Positions 1-6,538 of a stretch of DNA of 8,805 nucleotides are shown in pieces. The DNA is from Agrobacterium fabrum (GTDB lineage: Bacteria > Pseudomonadota > Alphaproteobacteria > Rhizobiales > Rhizobiaceae). Within the stretch, counting starts at the first letter, position 1, and every line of letters begins with the position of its first letter. The position numbers and the translations under genes were made by a program. Under the pieces are notes generated by a model that made no database searches, was not told the DNA's origin, and saw nothing but the letters and a program-made list of their open reading frames with translations. The DNA is taken from assembly GCA_003241215.1 (NCBI GenBank), contig QFOL01000156.1, forward strand, positions 1 through 8,805, written 5' to 3'.

Positions 1-656
1 AGAACATCGTCAACGTGCAGTTCTCGGTGCTCTATACGGTCTCCGATCCGAAATCCTATCTCTTCAACGTCGACAGCCCAGCCGAAACCCTGCAGCAGGT
101 TTCCGAAAGCGCCATGCGCGAAGTTGTCGGCCGCCGTCCGGCACAGGACATTTTCCGCGATAACCGTCAGGCGATTGCGGCGGATGTGCGCACCATCATC
201 CAGTCCACCATGGACGGTTATGGCGCCGGTATCTCCATCAATGCCGTGGCCATCGAAGATGCGGCGCCGCCGCGCGAAGTGGCCGATGCCTTCGACGAGG
301 TGCAGCGCGCCGAACAGGACGAAGACCGCTTCGTTCAGGAAGCCAACCAGTACGCCAACCAGAAGCTCGGCGCCGCGCGCGGTCAGGCCGCGCAGATCCT
401 CGAAGAGGCGAACGCCTACAAGTCGCGCGTCGTCAACGAGGCACAGGGTGAGGCGCAGCGCTTCGTCTCCATCTACGACCAGTATCGCACGGCGCCTGAT
501 GTAACCCGTCAGCGCATGTTCCTGGAAACGATGGAACAGGTCCTGAAGGGTTCCAACAAGATCATCATCGATGAGAAACAGGGCGTGGTGCCTTATCTGC
601 CTCTGAACGAGATCATGCGCAACAATCCGGGCGCAGCACAGCAGGGAGGCAACTGA
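1..656 (+). CDS. hflK: HflK, SPFH/band-7 regulator of FtsH (5'-truncated)
   Basis: Membrane-anchored SPFH/prohibitin-family protein that forms a periplasm-facing HflK-HflC assembly around the FtsH protease and modulates its action on membrane proteins. The gene is cut by the window edge: codons are open from base 3 (N-I-V-N-V-Q-F...), and the first possible internal start (GTG at 15) lies inside the conserved band-7 core, so it is not the real start. About 217 residues are visible. They hold the second half of the band-7 domain, then a charged Ala/Glu/Gln-rich coiled-coil region with the family-typical pattern EVQRAEQDEDR...ANQYAN...AQILEEANAYK, and a C-terminal block (TRQRMFLETMEQVL...KIIID) that is typical of HflK rather than HflC. 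HflK proteins are usually about 350-400 residues, so the transmembrane anchor and Gly-rich N-terminus are missing. It is in an operon with hflC one base downstream. Identity is from motifs and context and is very secure. Confidence 0.95.
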   Translation, partial: NIVNVQFSVLYTVSDPKSYLFNVDSPAETLQQVSESAMREVVGRRPAQDIFRDNRQAIAADVRTIIQSTMDGYGAGISINAVAIEDAAPPREVADAFDEVQRAEQDEDRFVQEANQYANQKLGAARGQAAQILEEANAYKSRVVNEAQGEAQRFVSIYDQYRTAPDVTRQRMFLETMEQVLKGSNKIIIDEKQGVVPYLPLNEIMRNNPGAAQQGGN

Positions 657-657
657 T

Positions 658-1581
658 ATGGGTAACCGTCTTACGGCCGTTCTCGTCGGTCTCGCCGTCC
701 TGCTTTTCCTCGGCTATTCGTCGATCTTCGTGGTCAACGAGCGCCAGCAGGCCATTGTCGTCCGCTTCGGTCAGATCCAGGACGTGAAAACGGCGCCGGG
801 CCTCTATTTCAAGCTGCCCTTCGCCTTCATGGATGCCGACCGCGTGCAATATGTCGAGAACCGGGCGCTGCGCTTCGATCACGACAATATCCGTGTTCAG
901 GTCTCCGGCGGCAAGTTCTACGAGGTCGATGCCTTCGTGGTCTATCGCATCACGGATGCACGCCGCTTCCGGCAGACGGTCTCGGGTGACCAGATGTCGG
1001 CGGAATCGCGTCTGCGCACCCGTCTCGACGCATCGCTGCGCCGGGTCTACGGTCTGCGTGGCTTCGAATCGGCGCTTTCGGACGCCCGTGCATCGATGAT
1101 GCAGGAAGTGCGCGACGATCTGCGTCCTGATGCGGAATCGCTCGGCATCAGCATCGTCGATGTCCGCATCCGCCGTACCGACCTGACGCAGGAAGTCTCG
1201 CAGCAGACCTTCGAACGCATGAAGTCGGAACGTCTGGCCGAGGCCGAACTGATCCGCGCCCGCGGTAACGAAGAGGCGCAGCGCCGCCGTGCTATCGCCG
1301 ACCGTCAGGTCGTCGAGCTCGAATCCGACGCCCGCCGTCAGTCCGAAGTGCTGCGCGGTGAAGGCGACGCTGAACGCAACAAGGTGTTCGGTGAGGCGTT
1401 CCAGCGCGATCCGAGCTTCTTCGAGTTCTATCGTTCCATGTCGGCCTATGCGAACTCGCTGAACGGCAACGGTACGACGCTCGTCCTGTCTCCGGATTCG
1501 ACCTTCTTCCGTTATTTCAACAATATCGACGGCGCAGCGCCTGCTGCTCCGGCTGCCCCTGCGCCAGCGCCGGCGAACTGA
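658..1581 (+). CDS. hflC: HflC, SPFH/band-7 partner of HflK
   Basis: Partner of HflK in the inner-membrane complex that controls FtsH proteolysis. The 307-residue protein has one N-terminal transmembrane segment (about residues 5-25), a short VVNERQQAIVVRFG lead-in to the band-7 domain (about 27-190), and a charged helical coiled-coil stretch (about 183-245, with ERMKSERLAEAELIRARG and RRQSEVLRGEGDAERN). The C-terminal signature is FYRSMSAYANSL...VLSPDSTFFRYF, which is characteristic of HflC. The last 16 or so residues are a low-complexity Ala/Pro tail. The ATG at 658 is supported by a strong GGGAGG at 644-649 with an 8-base spacer, and it follows the hflK stop after one base, so the two are cotranscribed and probably translationally coupled. 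A strong intrinsic terminator follows within about 25 bases. Length is close to the usual 300-335 residues. Confidence 0.96.
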   Translation: MGNRLTAVLVGLAVLLFLGYSSIFVVNERQQAIVVRFGQIQDVKTAPGLYFKLPFAFMDADRVQYVENRALRFDHDNIRVQVSGGKFYEVDAFVVYRITDARRFRQTVSGDQMSAESRLRTRLDASLRRVYGLRGFESALSDARASMMQEVRDDLRPDAESLGISIVDVRIRRTDLTQEVSQQTFERMKSERLAEAELIRARGNEEAQRRRAIADRQVVELESDARRQSEVLRGEGDAERNKVFGEAFQRDPSFFEFYRSMSAYANSLNGNGTTLVLSPDSTFFRYFNNIDGAAPAAPAAPAPAPAN

Positions 1582-1604
1582 TAGCGGATAAAATGATTTT
1601 GGAG

Positions 1605-1632
1605 GGGCCGGTTTTACCGGCCCTTTCTTTTT
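1605..1632 (+). terminator. Intrinsic terminator of the hflKC operon
   Basis: A perfect 8-bp stem pairs GGGCCGGT (1605-1612) with ACCGGCCC (1616-1623) around a 3-base TTT loop. It is followed directly by the T-rich run TTTCTTTTT (1624-1632). It sits 23 bases after the hflC stop codon, which is the expected layout for rho-independent termination. It separates the hflKC transcript from degP. Confidence 0.92.
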
Positions 1633-1699
1633 GGTCCGATTTCGTGCCAATGCTGTGGCTAAGGGCAAGGCGTCCCCCGCCTGTTCACGAAAAGGTATT

Positions 1700-1727
1700 T
1701 TTACACTTCATCATTCCGCCTTATGCT
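1700..1727 (+). promoter_or_regulatory. Candidate sigma70-type promoter for degP
   Basis: TTTACA at 1700-1705 (5 of 6 to the -35 consensus) and TATGCT at 1722-1727 (4 of 6 to the -10 consensus) are separated by 16 bases. The site lies between the hflC terminator and the degP start, so a promoter is needed there. Initiation would be near 1734, giving a leader of about 40 bases. I saw no clear RpoH-like or ECF-like (GGAAC...CGTT) motif in this interval. It is a motif match only. Confidence 0.45.
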
Positions 1728-1773
1728 TTGCCGATATATGCAGGGCAAGACTATTTGAAACGCGAGGACGCTT

Positions 1774-3318
1774 ATGGCCGTGACCCTTCTTTCGCCTTTT
1801 CGCAGCAGCATCGCCGCAGTCGCAAGCATCGCGCTTGTGGCGGGCAGCCTTTCGGCACCGGTTGCGGCATGGGCGCAGAGCCACGGGCCGGCATCGGTGG
1901 CCGATCTTGCCGAGCCGCTGCTCGATGCGGTGGTGAATATTTCGACGTCGCAGAACGTCAAGACCGATGGCAAGGGTCCTGTTCCGCCGCGTCTGCCGGA
2001 GGGTTCACCCTTCCAGGAGTTCTTCAAGGATTATTTCGACAGCCAGAAGCCGGAAGGCGGCGAGAAGGTGAGTTCGCTGGGCTCGGGTTTCGTCATCGAT
2101 CCGGCGGGTTATGTCGTCACCAACAACCACGTCATCGAGGGCGCCGACGCCATCGAGGTGATTTTCCCGAACGGCTCGAAGCTCAAGGCGACGCTGGTCG
2201 GAACCGATACCAAGACCGACCTTTCGGTGCTGAAGGTGGAGCCGAAAGCGCCTTTGAAGGCCGTCAAGTTCGGCGATTCGCGCAGCATGCGCATCGGCGA
2301 CTGGGTGATGGCCATCGGCAACCCCTTCGGGCTTGGCGGCTCGCTGACAGTCGGCGTCATTTCCGCGCGCGGCCGTAACATCAATGCCGGTCCCTATGAC
2401 AATTTCATCCAGACGGATGCGGCCATCAACAAGGGCAATTCCGGCGGCCCGCTCTTCAACATGAAGGGTGAGGTGATCGGCATCAATACGGCGATCATTT
2501 CCCCGAGCGGCGGTTCGATCGGCATTGGTTTCGCCGTGCCGACGGAGCTTGCCCAGAATATCGTCCAGCAACTCATCGAGTTCGGCGAGACCCGCCGCGG
2601 CTGGCTCGGCGTTCGTGTACAGCCGGTCACCGACGATGTGGCGGCGAGCCTCGGCATGGACAGCCCCAAGGGTGCGCTGATCTCCGGCGTCGCCAAGGGC
2701 GGGCCGGTGGAGAACGGCCCGATCCAGGCTGGCGATGTCGTGCTGAAATTCGACGGCAAGGATATTCATGAGATGCGCGATCTCCTGCGGATCGTGGCGG
2801 AAAGCCCGGTCGGCAAGGAGGTCGATGTGGTGATCCTGCGTGACGGCAAGGAGGAGACCGTCAAGGTCAAGCTCGGGCAATTGCAGGATACGACCGACGA
2901 GAAGGCCTCGGCCGACGATCAGCAGAGCGAAGACGGCGATGGCGGCGTGGTCGCGCCCGAAGATGATGGCGGCGCCGACGATCAGGCGCAGGACCAGACG
3001 CCGGAAGTGCGCGAGGCGCCGCAGAGCGTGCTCGGCATGAACCTCGTGGTGCTCAGCAACGAGTTGCGCGCTGAAAAGGGCATTGCCGAAAGTGTCGAAG
3101 GCGTGCTGGTGGCAAGCGTCGATCCGGGCTCGCCCGCCGAGCAGAAGGGCATGAAGGCCGGCGATATCATCGTCGAGGTCGGGCAGGACTTCATGGAGGT
3201 TCCGGGTGATGTGCTGGTGCGCGTCAACGGCCTGAAATCCGAGGGGCGCAAGAATGCGCATATGATGGTGGCCGATGCGCAGGGCAATCTGCGCGTCGTG
3301 GCGCTACCGCTGGAATAA
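1774..3318 (+). CDS. degP: DegP/HtrA (Do-family) periplasmic serine protease
   Basis: Periplasmic endoprotease/chaperone of the DegP/DegQ/MucD family that degrades misfolded envelope proteins. The 514-residue protein has a signal peptide (hydrophobic core about 13-28, with likely cleavage after A-W-A at 34). The trypsin-like protease domain spans about 100-270 with the full catalytic triad: H119 in TNNHVIEG, D149 in TKTDLSVLKV and S223 in GNSGGPL. PDZ1 starts near GWLGV (about 276) and runs to about 370. PDZ2 covers about 418-514. Between the PDZ domains is an unusually acidic, low-complexity linker (about 372-417) rich in Asp, Glu, Gln and Gly. The ATG at 1774 has GAGGA at 1764-1768 with a 5-base spacer, and it yields a sensible signal peptide. 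It lies next to hflKC but is separated from it by a terminator, so it is probably transcribed on its own. DegP versus DegQ cannot be decided from sequence by eye; a catalytically active family member is certain. Confidence 0.96.
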   Translation: MAVTLLSPFRSSIAAVASIALVAGSLSAPVAAWAQSHGPASVADLAEPLLDAVVNISTSQNVKTDGKGPVPPRLPEGSPFQEFFKDYFDSQKPEGGEKVSSLGSGFVIDPAGYVVTNNHVIEGADAIEVIFPNGSKLKATLVGTDTKTDLSVLKVEPKAPLKAVKFGDSRSMRIGDWVMAIGNPFGLGGSLTVGVISARGRNINAGPYDNFIQTDAAINKGNSGGPLFNMKGEVIGINTAIISPSGGSIGIGFAVPTELAQNIVQQLIEFGETRRGWLGVRVQPVTDDVAASLGMDSPKGALISGVAKGGPVENGPIQAGDVVLKFDGKDIHEMRDLLRIVAESPVGKEVDVVILRDGKEETVKVKLGQLQDTTDEKASADDQQSEDGDGGVVAPEDDGGADDQAQDQTPEVREAPQSVLGMNLVVLSNELRAEKGIAESVEGVLVASVDPGSPAEQKGMKAGDIIVEVGQDFMEVPGDVLVRVNGLKSEGRKNAHMMVADAQGNLRVVALPLE

Positions 3319-3375
3319 GGCGCTTTCCGCCCTGTCAGGCAGGAATCGGGTGGTTGTAGTCCAGGCTGCTCCCTA

Positions 3376-3408
3376 ATCCTTGGTCTCCATCAAACGGAGG
3401 CCAAGGAT
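3376..3408 (+). promoter_or_regulatory. RBS-sequestering inverted repeat/hairpin at the dehydrogenase start
   Basis: A 13-bp stem has arms 3376-3388 (ATCCTTGG then TCTCC) and 3396-3408 (GGAGG then CCAAGGAT), around the 7-base loop ATCAAAC (3389-3395). All positions pair if one T-G wobble (3384 with 3400) is allowed: 7 G-C, 5 A-T and 1 wobble. The right arm ends at the base before the ATG (3409) and contains the Shine-Dalgarno GGAGG at 3396-3400 with an 8-base spacer. In RNA it would hide the whole ribosome-binding site. In DNA the same symmetry could be a repressor operator. The geometry is seen directly; the regulatory role is inferred. No T-run follows, so it is not a terminator. Confidence 0.7.
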
Positions 3409-4158
3409 ATGAAATTACTCGAAAACAAGGTTGCCATCATCACCGGCGCGTCATCCGGCATCGGCCGGGCGACGGCGATGCTGTTTGCCGCCGAAGGCGC
3501 GGCCGTCATCATCAATGCGCGGGGCGAGGCGGCGCTGGATAAGGTTGCCGCAGATATTCGTGAAACGGGCGGCCGCGTTCGCGCGGTCGTGGGTGACGCC
3601 GGTGTTGAAGAAACCCATTCCCGCATGGCTGAGGCGGCTGAGAGCGTCTTTGGCGGTCTCGATATCGCCGTCAACAATGCCGGTGCAGTCGGGGCCATGA
3701 AGCCTCTTGCGGAGATTTCGCCCGAGGAGTGGCATCACGTGCTGACCGCCAATCTCACCTCCGCCTTTCTGGGTGCGCGTTGCCAGATTCCGCTGATGCT
3801 GAGGCGGGGCGGCGGCTCCATCGTCTTCACCTCCAGTTTTGTCGGCACCAGTGCCGGCATTCCGGGCATGGCCGCTTATGGCGCGTCCAAGGCGGCGCTG
3901 ATGGGGCTGGTGAAAGGCATTACCGCCGATTATGCCGTCAGGGGCATTCGGGCCAATGCGCTGCTGCCCGGCGGGGTCGATACCGCCATGGCCGGCGATG
4001 ATGCCCAGAAGGAATGGGCTGCCGGGCTTCATGCGATGAAACGCATTGCGCGACCGGAGGAAATGGCGCAGGCAGCGCTTTTCCTGGCAAGCCCCATGGC
4101 GAGCTTCGTCGCAGGGGCGGCGCTATTTGCCGATGGCGGCAATGCGGCGGTGAAGTAA
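3409..4158 (+). CDS. Short-chain dehydrogenase/reductase (classical SDR, FabG-like)
   Basis: NAD(P)-dependent oxidoreductase of 249 residues, typical of classical SDRs. The Rossmann nucleotide-binding motif TGASSGIG is at 12-19, NNAG at 89-92 and the tetrad Asn at N115. YGASK at 157-161 supplies catalytic Y157 and K161, with the catalytic Ser at S142/S143 in FTSSFVG, one residue further from the Tyr than is usual. N-A-R at 36-38 after the second beta strand puts an Arg where NADP-preferring members often have a basic residue, so NADP(H) is likely (inference). The ALLPGGVDTAM and FADGG segments are family-typical. The substrate cannot be told; many such genes are over-annotated as FabG. The ATG at 3409 is fixed by GGAGG at 3396-3400, which lies inside a hairpin. 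No terminator is visible after degP, so read-through from degP may contribute transcript. Confidence 0.92.
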   Translation: MKLLENKVAIITGASSGIGRATAMLFAAEGAAVIINARGEAALDKVAADIRETGGRVRAVVGDAGVEETHSRMAEAAESVFGGLDIAVNNAGAVGAMKPLAEISPEEWHHVLTANLTSAFLGARCQIPLMLRRGGGSIVFTSSFVGTSAGIPGMAAYGASKAALMGLVKGITADYAVRGIRANALLPGGVDTAMAGDDAQKEWAAGLHAMKRIARPEEMAQAALFLASPMASFVAGAALFADGGNAAVK

Positions 4159-4169
4159 AGTCCAAAACC

Positions 4170-4197
4170 GGCGGGCGGGGATATTATCGCCCCCGCC
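4170..4197. terminator. Possible bidirectional terminator hairpin between convergent genes
   Basis: GC-rich imperfect inverted repeat: GGCGGG (4170-4175) pairs with CCCGCC (4192-4197), and the stem extends by two G-C pairs if C4176 is bulged. An AT-containing loop lies around 4179-4189. It overlaps the last codons of the minus-strand acetyltransferase gene and lies 12 bases after the stop of the dehydrogenase gene. Read on the minus strand it is followed by GGTTTTGG, a short T-run; on the plus strand there is no T-run. Function as a terminator is plausible but weak. Confidence 0.35.
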
Positions 4198-4747
4198 ATT
4201 CCTCCAGCGTCAGCGCATAGGTGACGTGCGGACGCAGATGCGGATGGGTGTCTTCCGGCACGCGCGGATGGTCGAAGTCGCGGGACGGATCACGTTTCAG
4301 GCCGATGCGCTCCATCACCGCCGTCGAACGGTGGTTGTTATGGACGGCGAAGGAGACGATTTCCGGCGTCTCCTTTTCATCGAAGGCCATGACGAGCAGC
4401 GATTGCGCGGCTTCCGTAACATAGCCGTGTCCCCAGAAGCGGGTGGCGAGCCGCCAGCCTATCTCCATGGTGCCGACAGGGAAGGGCGGATCGAGGTTCA
4501 TGACGGGGGATATGCCGCAGAAGCCCATGATGTCGCCGGTTTCGCGCAGCTCCATGGCGTAGAAGCCATAACCGCTGCCGCGGATCATGCCGTTGATGGT
4601 TTCCAGAACGGCGTCCGCTTCCGCATGGCTGCGGCGGAAGGGAAAAAATTCCATGACCTTTTCATCGGCGTTGATTTCGCGGAACAGGTCGCGGTCGCTC
4701 TCCTTCCACTCGCGCAGAATGAGTCGTGGCGTCTCTCGGATGATCAT
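4184..4747 (-). CDS. GNAT acetyltransferase, RimJ/RimL-like
   Basis: Acetyl-CoA-dependent N-acetyltransferase of 187 residues. The N-terminal ETPRLILREWKESDRD (5-20) is the hallmark start of the RimJ/RimL-like acetyltransf_3 group. EIGWRL (95-100) and RFWGHGYVTEA (103-113) form the core strand and the acetyl-CoA pyrophosphate-binding loop. HNNHRSTAVMERIGL (136-150) is the conserved C-terminal motif in which the Asn and the Glu-Arg-Leu segment are typical. The substrate is unknown: relatives acetylate protein N-termini, but most homologues are uncharacterised. Its ATG (4747-4745) overlaps the serB TGA in an ATGA, and there is no good Shine-Dalgarno just upstream, so translation probably depends on coupling to serB. 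It converges with the SDR gene. Confidence 0.92.
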   Translation of the reverse strand: MIIRETPRLILREWKESDRDLFREINADEKVMEFFPFRRSHAEADAVLETINGMIRGSGYGFYAMELRETGDIMGFCGISPVMNLDPPFPVGTMEIGWRLATRFWGHGYVTEAAQSLLVMAFDEKETPEIVSFAVHNNHRSTAVMERIGLKRDPSRDFDHPRVPEDTHPHLRPHVTYALTLEEWRGR

Positions 4748-5634
4748 GGGGTGACAAAATCCGTCTTGCGGTAACCCTGAATGTAAAGAAGCGCGGTCAG
4801 ATCGCCATGGTCGATGCGCATCTTCGCCTCGGCGGCCACGGCCGGTTTCGCATGCAGGGCCACACCCGCGCCGGCCAGATGCAGCATGCCGAGATCGTTG
4901 GCGCCGTCACCGACGGCCATCGCCTCTTCCGGAGAGATGCCAAGCCTTGCGGCAATATCGTTCAGCGCATCCACCTTGGCCTGCTTGCCGAGGATGGGTT
5001 CGGCCACCGTGCCGTCAAGCTCGCCATCGGCTTCGCCGAGAAGGTTGGCGCGGTTCTCATCGAAACCGAGCATGGCGGCAACGCGGCCGGTGAAGACGGT
5101 GAAACCACCGGAAACGAGGGCGGTGTAGTAGCCCTTCGCCTTCATGGTGGCGATCAGTTCCCTGCCGCCGGGGGTCAGCGTGATGCGCTTTTCGATGACG
5201 TCATCGATGAGAGAGACCGGCAGGCCCTTCAGCAGCGCCACACGCTCGCGCAATGCAGGTTCGAAGGCGATCTCGCCATTCATGGCGCGGGCGGTGATGG
5301 CGGAGACCTTATCCTTCAACCCGACTTCGGCGGCCAGCTCATCGATGCATTCCTGGCCGATCATGGTCGAATCCATATCAGCGATCAGCAGCTTCTTGCG
5401 GCGCTGATCCTGTTCCTGGATGACGACGTCTATTTTCCGATCGACGATTGCCATTCGGAGGAGACGATCGGCGGTGTCTACATCCGTTCCTTCCGGCAGG
5501 GCAATATCGCAGGCAATGCCATCGGCCAGCCAATAAAGGCCCGATGCGTTGACGGCCTTCGCGGCCGCTTCGCCGAGGGCCGGTGTCAGAACAGGATTTG
5601 ACGGATTGGCGATAAGCGTGGCAACGAAAGCCAT
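4744..5634 (-). CDS. serB: Phosphoserine phosphatase SerB
   Basis: Catalyses the last step of serine biosynthesis, O-phosphoserine to L-serine plus phosphate. It is a cytoplasmic HAD-superfamily enzyme of 296 residues. HAD motif I is DMDST (86-90; nucleophile D86, general acid/base D88), motif II is in LVSGGF (S175), motif III Lys is in GKQAK (217-220), and motif IV is GDGANDLGM (D243, D247). The E-C-I-D-E-L segment after motif I (96-100) is typical of SerB. The first 80 or so residues are an ACT-like N-terminal part, as in other alphaproteobacterial SerB. The start at 5634 was chosen over a longer frame to 5760 because the extension lies inside miaA and reads as its antisense; MAFVATLIA is a sensible N-terminus. 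AAGG at 5647-5644 gives a spacer of 9. It is followed by the GNAT gene with a 4-base overlap. Confidence 0.96.
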   Translation of the reverse strand: MAFVATLIANPSNPVLTPALGEAAAKAVNASGLYWLADGIACDIALPEGTDVDTADRLLRMAIVDRKIDVVIQEQDQRRKKLLIADMDSTMIGQECIDELAAEVGLKDKVSAITARAMNGEIAFEPALRERVALLKGLPVSLIDDVIEKRITLTPGGRELIATMKAKGYYTALVSGGFTVFTGRVAAMLGFDENRANLLGEADGELDGTVAEPILGKQAKVDALNDIAARLGISPEEAMAVGDGANDLGMLHLAGAGVALHAKPAVAAEAKMRIDHGDLTALLYIQGYRKTDFVTP

Positions 5635-6529
5635 GATGAAAAACCTTGATGAGAATTTTGATGCGATCCTGATAACCGGCCCGACGGCAAGCGGCAAGTC
5701 CGCGCTTGCGCTTCGTCTGGCGCGGGAGCGGAACGGTGTCGTCATCAATGCCGACAGCATGCAGGTTTACGACACGCTGCGGGTGCTGACCGCCCGGCCT
5801 TCCGAAGACGAGATGGAAGGCGTGCCGCATCTTCTCTATGGCCATGTGCCCGCCAGCAGCCTCTATTCGACGGGGGAATGGCTGCGGGATATTTCCGCGC
5901 TGCTTGAGGATCTGCGCCGGCAGGGGCGTTTTCCTGTCATCGTCGGCGGTACGGGGCTTTATTTCAAGGCGTTGACGGGCGGTCTCTCCGACATGCCGGC
6001 CATTCCCGAAGACATTCGCGAGGGATTGCGGGCCCGGCTGGTTGATGAGGGGGCAGCGGTCCTTCACGCTGAGCTTGCCCGCCACGATCCGGCCATGGCG
6101 GATGCGCTTCAGCCGGGTGACGGGCAGCGGATTGTCCGGGCGCTGGAAGTGTTTCAGGTAACCGGAAAATCGATCCGGGACTTTCAGCGCGCCAGCGGCC
6201 CGATGATCGTCGACCCTGACCGGGCGCAGAAAATCGTCGTCCTGCCGGAAAGGCCGGTGCTGCATGACCGCATCAACCGCCGTTTCGAGGCCATGATGGA
6301 AAGCGGCGCGGTGGAGGAGGTTCAGGCGCTCCTCGCCCTCGATCTCGCGCCCAATGCAACGGCGATGAAGGCGATCGGTGTCGCCCAGATCGCCGATATG
6401 CTGGCCGGGCGCATGAGCGAGGCGGAGGTTATCGAAAAATCGGCGGCCGCGACCCGTCAATATGCCAAGCGGCAGATGACGTGGTTCCGCAACCAGATGG
6501 GGCCGGACTGGGCGCGCATCCAGCCGTGA
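5633..6529 (+). CDS. miaA: tRNA dimethylallyltransferase MiaA
   Basis: Transfers the dimethylallyl group of DMAPP to N6 of A37 in tRNAs that read codons beginning with U. The 298-residue protein has the P-loop GPTASGKS (16-23), the DSMQVY block (41-46), GGTGLY (105-110), the QRIVRALEV segment (165-173) and the C-terminal RQYAKRQMTWFRNQ motif (276-288). All are hallmarks of MiaA, and the length is normal. Two tandem ATG codons (5633 and 5636) could start it. I give the first, which shares its first two bases with the serB start codon on the opposite strand. No strong Shine-Dalgarno is visible (only GAAAG just upstream). An in-frame upstream ATG at 5549 lies deep in serB and would add 28 residues not seen in the family. 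It converges on the HerA gene with 9 bases between stops. Confidence 0.96.
   Translation: MMKNLDENFDAILITGPTASGKSALALRLARERNGVVINADSMQVYDTLRVLTARPSEDEMEGVPHLLYGHVPASSLYSTGEWLRDISALLEDLRRQGRFPVIVGGTGLYFKALTGGLSDMPAIPEDIREGLRARLVDEGAAVLHAELARHDPAMADALQPGDGQRIVRALEVFQVTGKSIRDFQRASGPMIVDPDRAQKIVVLPERPVLHDRINRRFEAMMESGAVEEVQALLALDLAPNATAMKAIGVAQIADMLAGRMSEAEVIEKSAAATRQYAKRQMTWFRNQMGPDWARIQP
5669..5697 (-). promoter_or_regulatory. Candidate serB promoter inside the miaA P-loop codons
   Basis: On the minus strand TTGCCG (5697-5692, 4 of 6 to -35) and TATCAG (5674-5669, 4 of 6 to -10) are exactly 17 bases apart. Initiation would be near 5662, leaving a leader of about 28 bases that contains the serB AAGG. 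The boxes fall in miaA codons for residues 13-22. Since serB has no intergenic space upstream, its promoter must lie within miaA, and this is the best match I found. It is a weak motif match. Confidence 0.3.
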
Positions 6530-6538
6530 GAGCCGGCC

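Noticed and set aside
613..1668. A 351-codon minus-strand frame antisense to hflC
   Set aside because: It overlaps the whole of hflC and the terminator, its composition is typical of an antisense frame, and it has no motifs.
1593..2378. A 261-codon frame that begins at ATG 1593 and runs into degP in another frame
   Set aside because: It spans the hflC terminator and then reads the degP region out of frame, giving low-complexity Gly/Arg-rich sequence with no domain.
2005..3261. A 418-codon open frame on the minus strand, antisense to degP
   Set aside because: It is the complementary-strand shadow of a GC-rich gene: rich in His, Arg, Asp and Ala with no recognisable domain, while the + strand encodes an intact DegP with its full catalytic triad.
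3319..3350. Terminator after degP (GGCG/CGCC and CCTG/CAGG short repeats)
   Set aside because: The stems are only 4 bp and no T-run follows, so there is no support for intrinsic termination.
3354..3379. Promoter TTGTAG...TAATCC before the dehydrogenase
   Set aside because: The spacer is only 14 bases and both boxes are poor; a start there would also cut into the left arm of the hairpin.
5549..5632. N-terminal extension of miaA from ATG 5549
   Set aside because: It would overlap serB by 28 codons and adds residues before the normal MiaA N-terminus; the tandem ATGs at 5633/5636 place the P-loop at the usual distance.
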